Source: Warburgia ugandensis
Taxonomy: Eukaryota > Streptophyta > Magnoliopsida > Canellales > Canellaceae
Assembly: GCA_035236585.1 (NCBI GenBank)
Contig: CP141139.1
Location: 36,775,217 to 36,839,216 of the forward strand
Length of the DNA: 64,000 nucleotides
Reading direction: 5' to 3'
Shown here: one piece after another, positions 26,901 to 38,900 of the stretch
How positions within the stretch are numbered: position 1 is the first letter of the stretch
How the letters are laid out: the number at the start of each line of letters is the position of its first letter
Program-made: the position numbers and the translations under genes
The notes under the pieces: generated by a model
Database searches by the model: none
What the model was told of the DNA's origin: nothing
Seen by the model: only the letters and a program-made list of their open reading frames with translations

Positions 26901-29900
26901 TTGCCTGAGAAGCCAAAACTGAGAAATCTGAAGGGCCATCAAAAGTATCTGCCTAAATAGAGGAGATAAGCAACAAGCAGGCAAATACTTCATCCAATGA
27001 GGGCACCAAAGGGCTAGCCAGAATTTGATTTTTGACGGATTCAAGGTCAGGGCGGAGCCCAATGAGAGTCAACACCATGAAAAACTTATCGGTATGTGTT
27101 TGTTGGGCTTCTACATCATTAGTAGGAGGCATTAGAGACAAGAACTCCTGCTTAAGGGACACAATCTTTCCTATGTAAGTCGAAAGATCCATGTCCTGTT
27201 GTCTAACATGAACAATGTCAGAAAAAACTTTGTAAAAACATTGAATATCATTCATGTATAAGATCTTGGCCTGGGTCCAAAATTTGAAACATGTTTTATA
27301 GGCATGAAGATGATGTAAAACTTTGGGATCCAAGGATTGCCATAATAGGTTGCATAATTGTGCATCAATCTTTTTCCATTGCACTTTATCTACAACAGAA
27401 ATATCTTCCTCTTTCTTGACCAAATGGTCTTCATAACCTTGATCCATAAACCATAATTCCACAGAGGCAGACCAAGACAGATAATTTTCACTACCAATTA
27501 ATTTCTCCGACATAATAACAAGGGATCCAGAAATTACAGAAGTGAAAATACCATTTTTAGAAGCCATGATTACTTATCTGGGTGGTCTGTGACGAAGATC
27601 GGCAGCAACAATAATCTGGTGGCAGTAGCGGCGATCTTGGAACGCTAAAGATGACAGAGGGGTGACCGGTAAAGAAGCACGGTCGCCAAAGGAATTGTCG
27701 GAATGGACACACGGCCAAACCAAAAGGAAATAAAAAAAAGGAGAAGGTAGATAATTAGGGTTTCTCTCATGGCTTTGATACCATGTTAAAGTAGAGCCAA
27801 GAGAGAGAGATAGAGAGAAACCCTTAGAATGGGTGAATGTGGGTTGGTAATTTTGCACCTCACACTTAACACATATATATACTAAACAAGGATAGTTACA
27901 TACTCCTAACTGTACAATGTGGGACTAAAAATAAAACAAAACTAAGACTAAGGCTAAGTAAAGCTATACAATACTATGCTATATTCAACAGCTAGTATAA
28001 ATTTGTTCAAGTCAGCATGAGTTGATAAGTTTGCCATGCACCAAAGCTTGATCATATTCAAATACATGCCACGTTGGAAACATTAATGTAGTTCGGGCAA
28101 GGAATCATGGGTGACATGTGATAATTAGAAGCAAGTGAAAACCTCTAAATAATCCTTCTAAGTTAACATCCAAATTTTCTCGTATTCAAAAAGTTTCATT
28201 ACCCTAGCTTACAGATTTAGAAGTTTTTTATTATATGACATTCTGCATGTGCCAAATTTTCCTTTCAATTTGTTATTTGTAACTCATCAATATTAGCAAA
28301 GCCTTACCATGATTAGGGATCAGCTACAGGAATCTTGTTCTTCCATTCCCCTCTATCAAGTGTAATGGCCTCTTTTAGTCCAAAAGTTTTTTAATATTTT
28401 CTTACAATTTCTATCCACATCCTTTAGGGCCTTCTCCCAACCCTTTTAGAGCCTTTGACTTGGACTAAATCACTCCTAACCAGTTCCGTTTTCGGTCTTC
28501 GTTGGACATGTCCAAACAATCTAAGTCTACACACCTTCATCTTATTACCTATTAGTGCTACTCCTAAGTTTCCTCTAATGTTTTCACTTTTAATTCTATC
28601 CTTTCTTATCTTGCCAATCATCCATCTCAACATCCGCATTTCAGTGATACTCATCCTCTGTACATGTTGTTCCTTAACTGCCCAACACTCTAATCCATAA
28701 AGCATGGCCGACATTACAGGCATCCTATAGAATTTTCCTTTTAGTTTGAGTAACACCCTCCAATCACACAAAACTCCAAAGGCAAATCTCCATTTGTTCC
28801 TACCCTCTTGGATTCTCTGAGCAACCTCCCTCTCAATACCTCCACTTTCATTAATTATCGATCCTAAGTATTAGAAGTATTCTTTTGGGGGACGTCTGGG
28901 TTATCAATCTCTATTGGTGCTTTACTCCCACTCCTCTCCTCGCTAAAATTACATTCCATATACTTTGTCTTAGTTCGGCTAATTTTAAATCCTTTAGACT
29001 CTATAGCATTTCTCCACAACTCTAGCTTTGTATTTATGCCCTCCCTAGTCTTATCAATCAGAACTATGTAATCTGCAAATAACATGAACCATGGAATCTC
29101 TTCGTGTAGATGTTTTATTAACTCATCTATAACTAACGTGAAAAGGAAGGGCCTCAATGCCAATCCTTGATGCAATCCTATAGTGATAGGGAAATCATTG
29201 GTCTCACTAGTGGTCCTACCATTTGTTACTACTAGCTCATACATATCTTTAATTATGTCTATATACACCCGTAAAACCCCTTTTTTGCCAAACACCCACC
29301 ATATTAACTCTCTAGGGACCGTATCATAAGCTTTTCCTAAATCAATAAAGACCATGTGGAGGCCCTTCCTCCTCTCCTTATATTTCTCTATCAATTGTCT
29401 AAGCAAGAAACTAGCTTCCAGGGTAGACCTCCAAGGCATGAAACCAAACTGGTTTTCCAATACACTCGTCTCACGTCATAGCCTCTTCTCAATCACTCTT
29501 TCCTAAAGTTTCATGGTATGGCTCATAAGTTTAATCTCACAATAATTAGTGCAACTCTGTATGTCTCCTTTATTCTTATAAATTGCTATAATAGAGCTTT
29601 TGCTCCATTCACCTATCATTTTCTTCAATTCTACAATCCTGTTAAACAACTTTGTCAACCAAACTATTCTAGTATCTCCCATATACTTCCAAACCTCTAT
29701 GGCCATATCTATGTAGTCCAACGTCATTTGGGTTTATGGTTCTTTCAACCTCTATATTCTCAGGACATTTATCATTTAACAATTTTTGAAAGTAACTTTC
29801 CCACCTTTGAATGATGTCGTCATTTTTGACTAGTACCCTTTGGTCATCACTTGTAATGCATTCAACGTAGTCTAGGCCCTTACTCTTCTGTTCTCTTATT

Positions 29901-32900
29901 TTTGCAAGTTTGAACACATCTTTCTCACCTTCACTTGATCCTAATCTATTATAGAAATCACCATAGGCCTTGAGTTTAGCCTCACTAACTACTCTCTTAG
30001 CAACCTCTTTAGCATTCTTATATTGCTCAAAGTTTTTGTTACTTCTAGTCCTCTATCATGCTTTAAAACACACCCATTTAGCTTTAGTAAATTTTTTACT
30101 TTTTCACTCCACCAAATTTCCTCTATTGGTAGCCTTTTACCTTTAGATACTCCTTGAACATCTTTTGCCACTTTGTTAGTGGACTCGGCCATATCAGTCC
30201 ACATGGTATTTACTTTTGCTTCATTGTTTCACTTTCCTTCCACCATCAACTTGTTTGTGAATGATATTATCTTCTCTCCTTTTAAGTTCCACCACTTAGT
30301 TTTTGGGCACCTACTAATTTCATTTCCTTTCTTCTATATCTTAATATAAATATTCATAACCATTAACCAATGTTGTGTGTTTAAACTCTCACTGGGTATC
30401 ACCTTACAATCCTTGTACACTGATCTTTCAGTATTCCTAAGTAGAAAAAAGTCTATTTGGGTTTAATATGATCCACTTTTAAAGGTTAATAAGGGTTCAT
30501 CTCTCTTCTCAAAGTATTTGTTGGCTAAAGCTAAGTTATGTGCCAAAGCAAAATCAAGGATAGCTTCATCCCATTTCTTTCTCCAATATCATACCCTCCA
30601 TTTACCCTATCATATCCTTCCTTTTCTTTTCCTACATGACCACTTAAGTCTCCTCTTATAAATACCCTCCTCTGTGTTAGAAATTTCTTGCATTACTCTC
30701 TCCATATCTTCCCAGAACTGTCTATTGATTCTATCTTCTAACCCTACTTGTGTGCCATACGCACTTATAACATTTATGATCTTCTCTCGTAGAAAAAGTT
30801 TTATTAGTGGAATTCTATCACTAGTTCTTTTAACGTTTACAACTTTATTTTTTAATTCTTTATCCACCACTATCCTTACATGATTTCTATTATTATCCTT
30901 TCCCATATACCAGAGCTTCTACCCATCAATTTCTCTAGTTTTAACCCCTTTTCACATAGTTTATTTGACACAAGCTATATTGACTTACACATTTCATATT
31001 ATCTAGCAACTTCATACTCTTACTTGTCAATGTGCCTATATTTCATGTGACGATACGAATCTTATTTTCCTAAGCTAGTCTCTTTACTCGCACACATCTA
31101 AAATAGCACAGGGACACCTACCTACTCCATTCAAGATCCAATGCAGCGTGTCGCTTACTAAGGACGTCTTAGCAACCCTTGCCCATTTTTCACTACATCC
31201 AAGATCCAATGTAGTGTGTTGCATACGGGGAATGGCCTAGCAGCCTTTGCCCATTTCCCACTACATCCAAGCTTCAACGCAATGCGTCGCTTATGAGAAA
31301 CGCCCTAGCTTGAGGAAATACCTTAGTATTTCGATTCATGTTAGGGACTTGCCAAAAGGTTTTACTCCGGTTGGCAACTTGATGCAACCAAATTTTCTCA
31401 TTGTTTTGCAACCTTCACTACTTCTTTGTATGTTTCTTAGAATCTAAAAAATGATAACTGGTGAAAGACATGAGAAGAATTACCTTTCCTTTCTTAACTA
31501 ATGGATGTGATGATGCAGCTCTACTTCAAACTCTCCACAAATTTGGCAGTACCATCTTGGTAAACTATCCTTGAACATTCTAAAGTTGTTAGTTCCTGCA
31601 CCAAATGCAATGTCTAATCTAGATTTTGAAGCTTATGAGTTTGCAAGCATGAGAGCACCCTTTAAGTCTCAAAGCAATGCATCATGAATTGAGTTTCAAG
31701 TTGCATTAGATCTACCACTCCAATAAAACTCAAGAGATTGATAAAAAATAGATATTCATTATATTTGTAGATGATTTTCCAAGAGTAACACAATTTACTT
31801 AATCAACTACTTAATACAGAAATTCAAACTCAGTTTTGTAAAAATGTACAAAACAATGCTTTGTGACAGCATCGAGTAGTAATCACAAGCTATTTAATCC
31901 TGTCATGGGTAGTCAAGGTATTCGCAGACCTCTTCTATTCATACCAAGGTATTATTCATGAAACCTCCCCACAAAAGAACAAAGTCGTGGACACAAATAT
32001 TACCATGGTTTTGAAAGTATTCGTGTATAAGCAGATGTGCAAAAAATATATCAAGGAAGTGATTTCTTGAGTGCTTGTTATCTGAGCAATTCTACGCCAT
32101 TCCCAGCTTTCAACATTATGTCCAAACTACACTTGTTTCTTCACATTACTTTGTTTCCTCTCCTCCCTCATATATGTAGGTCTATATGCTTTCTTCATTC
32201 CTCAGTCTGGGGGTCGATAATTTTATTCTCTTGCCATAAAGTGTATATTGGAGGGACATTCTCCAACCTAAAAGAATCTTGACATTATGACCCTCAAGTC
32301 CAATGAATTCTAAAGAACAATGTACCTTTCGATAGAAGCATTGAGCCTCCCAATTGACTTTCTGACGACATTCAAATAAGTAACAATTCATCTTCCAACA
32401 TCCAGCTTTCCTCTTCTAATTATTGCTAAGTAACCTTCTTTGTTCTCACCACAATGACAAACATTGCATTCTCCACAACCAATAGACCTGGTATCCACTA
32501 AAGATTTATTAAAGAAGAAAACTAAAGGAGAGAGAACATGTTCCAACCCAGGACAAACCAATATATCTTGTTAAAAGATCCCAGGCTCTATTCTTCCAAC
32601 AACATCTTGGTCCTCCATTTGCTTCATGCATAACTAATTTCTTCTTCCAAGTGGTCTATGTAATTTATTTATACCCAAACATAAAATCGCATCCCTTTAT
32701 TTTACTCTATCCATGTTGTGCACCAACAAGCTCTTTTAGATGTTGGATGAAAAATTGGAATGGATGATGAGATGACTGCTCTCATGATAATAATCTGCTG
32801 GTTGGAAACACATTTCTACGCAATTACCTTCTTCATGGCACACTTGAAAGACTTGCTGGCAAAGGACATCAGTAAACATTTGATCTCAACTTAGACACAG

Positions 32901-35900
32901 TTGCCCCCTATTGCACAGTCCAACTCAAGTCCTGAATTCCTAATTGCTGCCAACAATGGCAGGCCATTGAACAAACTTGATGTTAATAATGCTTTTCTTA
33001 ATGGAGGTTTACAAGAAGTATACAAGGAGCAAGGGGGGTCGGGGCGGGGAAATAAGACAAGCTTTCTGAACTGAGAAAAAACATTTTGTGGTTTAAAAAA
33101 AATAAGGTGTTGTTCCAGTGATGTTGACCTTATAATGTATGTTGATGATATTATTGTATTATTATTCTTCTTTTTTCTTTTTCTTTGTTTTTTTTTGTGG
33201 CAGGGTGTCCCCCTATATTACAGGTAGGACTAATCTCTGCAGATGTGTGCAGTCAGCAGCAAATCATGCACATCAGGTAGGTCCAAAATGTGGGAATCAA
33301 ACTTCGGTCTACAGGAGCAAACCCATAAGTCCAACCTAACTCGCCACACCCAATACAAGTATATTTATTGTATTATATTGTTACAAGAATCAATCAAACA
33401 GGAAGTGATGAGTTAAACATATATCTCCTGCAACATTTTATAGATGGAAAGGTTGGAACCTCAACTACCAGCACCACTAAGGAAAAGGCCAAAGTCCAAA
33501 TCTGTAGCAGCCACGTCATGTTTGTTAAAATATGTCATTAGTTAAATTTGAGCATATTAGCAATAAAAATGCTATAGTATGATACTATTAATTCCTTGCC
33601 AGAAGTTCTTATTGTAGGTCTCATCTCTTACCTACAGCAAGTGTACCTTCCACTACATCAACATAATGTATTGAGAAGATGACCATTTATATCTCCAACA
33701 CATATCTATATTTGTAGGTGACTTTTGCAACCTACAAGCTTGGGTATCTTCTTCACAAAATATAGTTCAAACACTAACACACTTGATAGAAAAAAGACCT
33801 AGCACTAAGAAGAGTAAAAGTTAAACATTCTAAAGCTCATAAGATGTTGTGATTGCTGGAGGGAATTTCCAAGTTTAATCCTTTTTCTGTTGATCCTCTT
33901 ATTCAAGACAAGTTGACAATTAGTTTACATTTGACACATGAAACTTGTCCTCTGGATCTAAACTAATAAACGATGAAGAAGCAACCAGCAGTATCAAAAT
34001 GTAGAAAAAGGGAAGAAGAGTGAAATGAATTTGATGGGATCACCATGTATGTCTGGCCATCAAAGTTGGACCTATATATAAAGTGATGAATTCTGGAGTG
34101 ACCTATAGGTATTCAGTTGTATTTGTTGAAATAGTGATTGTATAGGGGTTCAAAAAGAATCACTTAGTTGCTTTTAAGTGATAGCAGTGGGCTTTATCCA
34201 TGAATTGTTGAGACTCCAAGGGATTAAATAGCTACCTAGTCTCTGTTTTGATATATGTTTTTCACTTGTATCAAATTTGTGTCTGAACAAGTATAGAGGG
34301 ATTTGAAACTCGAAATTTTTCAATAGTATGACACACAACAAAAGATCTTCCAAAAAAGGATGTTTGGGGTTTGGGGATCCATAAATACACCAAAAGCTAT
34401 CTATTACTTCCTATAAGGTTCTTAAAAATATTATTTATTCACAACAGCTACCTACTAGATCAGCTTGTAGTCTAATATAGAGAATGTGACATGAGGTGTG
34501 CATGTTTGCCTTGCTTACCAAGTCCTTGATAACAAATGCTAAATCAGTTCAACAAGGTGTCATTGGATGTATCTATTCATTTATTATGCAAGCTATAGAT
34601 GTTTAGTATGTAGTTTCTGCATATCACAACATATTGTTCCTGAGTATCATTATCTTTACAAAAGAACCAATACTTTCCTCTTATTAAAAAAGAAAAGAAT
34701 AGCCACTTGTTCAGCATGTAACATATATGGTTGCTTTTCTAGGAAGCATTTTTATTAGTAAGGAAAGTTAGGCTTTAAACTATTTACCACGACCTAATTC
34801 AACTTTAATATTCTTATTAGAAAGTCAAAAATGTTGGGCTGTCCCATTTATCTAATGATGGATTGCAACAAGGACCACTAGCGGAGAGACTGGTGATTTT
34901 TCTATCTCTAGGATAGGTATTGAGCCCGTACCTTTTTACATTGATTATGGATGAGTTAACAAAACATCTACACGAGAAGATTACATGATGCATGTTATTT
35001 GCAGATGATATAGTTTTGATTGATGAGATAGAGGAGGGCATAAACACAAAGCTAGAGATATGGAGAGATGCATTAGAATATAGAGGATTTAAAATTAGTC
35101 GAATTAAGATAGAGGATATGGAATGCAACTTTAGTAAGGAAATGAGCGAGAGTGGAACACCAGTAAAGATTGATAACAAAGAAGTTCCCCTAAAAGAACA
35201 CTTCTAATACTTGAGATTGATAATTCATGAGAGTAGAGAGATTGAGAGGGAGGTTACCCAGAGAATCCAAGTGAGTCGGAACAAATGGATATGCGCCATT
35301 GGTGTTTTGCGTGATCGGAAGGTACTGCTCAAATTGAAAGGAAAATTCTATAGGATGACTGTAAGGTCAGCTATGCTCTATGGATCAGAGTATTGGGTAG
35401 ATAAGGAACAACATGTACATAGGATGTGTTGCCGAAATACGGATGTTGAGATGGATGAGTGGTAAGACAAGAAAGGTTAGAATTAGAAATGAAAACATTA
35501 GACGAAACTTAGGAATAGCACCAATAAGTAACAAGATGAGGGAGATTCGACTTAGATGGTTTGGACATATCCAGCGTAGACCAAAAAGGGCACTAGTTAG
35601 AAGAAGTGAGGCAATCCAACTCGAAGGTTCTAAAAGGGCAAGAGGAAGGCCCAAAAGAACAAGGATAAAAGTGATGAAAAAATATTTAAAAACTTTGATA
35701 CTAAATGAAGCCATGAAACTTAATAGAGGGGAATGGAGGAACAAGATTCGTGTGACCTACCACTAATCAGGATGAGATCTTGATGATGATGATGTCCCAA
35801 TAACCCAAAAAATGACTGTTTAGTAAATAGGCACAACAGTGTTACTTCTGGAAATAAGTAACGGATGTCATATCTGAAAAAGAAAACCAGAACAGTCTAA

Positions 35901-38900
35901 GGAGAGGAATCATATATATGCTATAACAAAATCAATTAACCTCATTTATCCACATGCCAAACTTTTTCAGAGGTCCTGTCAGAATCAAGAAGATCTCTTG
36001 CAGAAGTTTGGACTGTAAATAATCCAGTTTTTCAACAATTAGAAACCCCTTCTCCCTTTCGGTAGCATATCCACGTCTGCACAATAAAGACAAATATATG
36101 TTAACTACAATTACTAAAAAAAATTAAAACTAAACTAGCATCTAATGTGGTATGAATTAAATCCAAAGAACATATCATAAATGTTTTCAGTCGTAAGTTT
36201 GTTCAACATGCAAGACACATTGAATTAAATCTTCCAAGTTAGAATTGTGCTATGTTGTCTAAACAACAACCGAAATTTTTTCTGGATTTAATAAAGTGAG
36301 ACCAAAGACCCTACACTAGCAAAAACAGAGACAAATCATCACAACAAATGTTAGATACTTCTTCCCACTATCAAATTCACCAGCTTGCTGTCCCCAAATT
36401 GATATGTTTGATTTACTTTCCTTGTCATATTCTTCATAAGTTCACAATACTAGAAGACATGTTAGTTATGTGATACAGTGACAATATAATCTTTTCATAG
36501 TTATGTGCATCTAGGTGCATGTTGGGTATTAGATGAAGCGCTAGAGGGCTCTAATATATATTAACTTACAGCTACATAAATATTTTAGCAGCACCATTCT
36601 CCTCTTCATGTAAAATTTCTCTGCTTGACATTGGAGCATATTTTAGATATAGGGATGCTGGGGCAAAGCTTTCTTCTCAACAATTTTTTTTAAAAAGAAA
36701 ATCTCAACCACCACACTGCTTGTACTCTTACAAATCCATCAGTTGGTTGAAGTACATTAAATTGAATACACGCTTGGCCCGTTGGGGTGATGATGTAGGG
36801 TGACCTATCATCCAAGCTTCTTTCTTTCCTTTTCTTTTTTAGTTGCATTAGTTTCATGTTCCCTATTTAGCTTTAGTTTCATGTTTATGGTTTTAGAAAC
36901 CTGCTTTAATTTTTGTATATTAGTTTTAGAAACTTATGTTACTTCCATTTTAGTTTAGCAACTCACATATGAAAAAAAAAAAAAAAAAAAAAAGCTTTCT
37001 ATCTCTTGTTCCTCGTGGACTCAAGGTTCTTGGTCTTGTGGATTCAAAGGTAGTTTATCTCATGGATTCAAGATAATTTCTGAGGTTGAAGATGGTCGTC
37101 TTTGTCTATTTTTCTCACATTTTTTGCTGCGTTATTTCGTATCCAGGGCCTTGTCTTTCCCTGGTTCTATGGACGGTAATCAATCAAAAAGCAAATACTT
37201 TCAGTGACAGTGTTCATAGATCAACCCATGACTGTGGCAGCATTTGAAGCTTTTCAACAAACAAATCAATGGTCTATGGAAGAGATGCAAGCAATGCTCA
37301 CACAATTGGCAGAAGCTTGGGTTGTATTCAAGTTCATGAAAATAACAGGATTCTGATCAACAAAGAGACTCATAATCCTCCTGTTTGTGATAACCCACCA
37401 AGACAACTGCTTAGGAATTAAGCCTATGTGGAAGAGTCTAGTGATGAAGACCTCAATGATATTCTTCTTGGAGTGGATGGTGGTGCTAGACTCAATCAAA
37501 ACCATCTATGTATGATGCACAAGGCTGTAAGATGAAGATTAACATACCTTCTTTCAATGGATACCTACATATTAAAGATTTTCTTGATTCGCTTCTTGAA
37601 GTTGTTAGATTTTTTTTATTACATGAATATTGAGGAAAAGAATAAGTTAAACTTGTTAACTACAAGTTTAAGGGAGGTGGCTTCAACATGGTGGGAGCAA
37701 CAACAAATCTCATTTACACGGCAAGGAAAAGCACCAATTCGTACTTGGCAATGGATGAAGCAGCAGATGCAGGCTAGATTTTTGCCACAGGATTATGATT
37801 AGGTGTGATTCCAACAGTACCAATACCATAGGCAAGAAAATTGAATGGCGCGAGAATATGTCAAAGAGTTTTATCAACCAAGTCACACCAAGTGGCTAGG
37901 TATATTAGAGGACTAAGTTTTGCTACTCAGGAACAACTTACATTGCAGCCGATCTGGACTCTAGCAGATAATGTGAAACTAGCAACTAGAGCAGAGACCT
38001 AATTGGCTGAAAATCAAATAGCATGAAGGGGTAACGCATTAGAGTCATCCCAACACATGGAGCAAAGTCAAAGGAAATGTTCTAATTAAGAAACTCCCCA
38101 ATCATCAGGCACCACAGACAAAGACTCGAAAAATGAACAAGATAAACAAATTAGAAGATCAAAGATAATCCTCATGCCCCACCACAACCAATCAAGGGTT
38201 ATAGATGTGGAGAGTTAGGACATCAATCTAGCCGATGTCCTCAATGCCAAGATCTTGTCATTGAAACTAAGGGTAAGGTATGCCACAATGTTGATGGGGT
38301 CAATGAAGATCTAGAGGAATTGACTTATGCAGATGAAGGTGGAGCAATTTTTAGTGCATAATCTTATATATTCTCCTAAGAAAAGTGATTACCCTCAAAT
38401 TAGAACCAAGTGTACAGTGAATCAAAAAGTATGTGATCTTATCATCATTGGAGGAAGCAGTACCAACATGTCCAAAGAGATGGCGGACAGATTGAAGTTA
38501 AAGACTGAAAGCCACCCTGCTCCTTATACTATTGGTTAGATTACAAAAGTTTAGTGGTCAAGGTAAGTGAAAGGTATCTTATTCTATTTTTAATTGAAAA
38601 TTATTACAAAGAGTAGGTCTCATGTGATATAGTGGATATGAATGCATGACACATGTTACTTGGTAGACCTTGGCAACTTGATGATGACTGCATAGATAAA
38701 GGCAAGGACAATGTTTATGTCTTTGAAAAAGATGTTAGAAAAAATTGTCCTTTGCCCCTATATGAAAATAAGTTTAACACGGAAGTTTTTAAGGTAGAGG
38801 GGTGGTCTTTTTCCACTATTGCAGTAGTCAATTTTCAAGGAGGATTTGAAGACAAATACAAAGAAGATGTTCATGGCCCAGCAGGCACAATGTTAAGAGG

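Larger units (their letters stand above)
23294..27990 (-). mobile_element. Copia-1: structurally complete Ty1/copia LTR retrotransposon
   Basis: A 4,697-bp element in gene-sense orientation in the 14.5-kb intron. LTRs of 207 bp (23294-23500 and 27784-27990) begin TGTTAAAGTAGAGCC and end ATTCAACA on the plus strand. The 5-bp target duplication GCTAG is at 23289-23293 and 27991-27995. On the coding strand a Met-tRNA binding site TGGTATCAAAGC follows the 5' LTR and a purine tract GAGGGGGAG precedes the 3' LTR. Gag, protease, integrase, RT and RNase H follow in copia order, all interrupted by stops. I count about seven LTR mismatches, so insertion was fairly recent. Confidence 0.95.
28296..31405 (-). 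mobile_element. LINE C: RTE-like retrotransposon, decayed, gene-sense
   Basis: Same family as LINE A and B, about 3.1 kb. From 31405: leader with tandem repeats (31320-31110), endonuclease (30906-30610, [13 protein letters not shown]-like, FWEDMERVM), linker (30204-29669), RT (29727-28864, with [18 protein letters not shown] and [15 protein letters not shown]) and C-terminus (28771-28424). The active site reads FADY, so the second Asp of the pair is lost. The (GAT)n tail is missing. A 198-codon open stretch (29460-28864) makes it the best-preserved RT of the four. Confidence 0.85.

Noticed and set aside
23289-27995. Copia-1 as an active, autonomous element
   Set aside because: LTRs, PBS, PPT and TSD are in order, but every domain has stops or lost residues.
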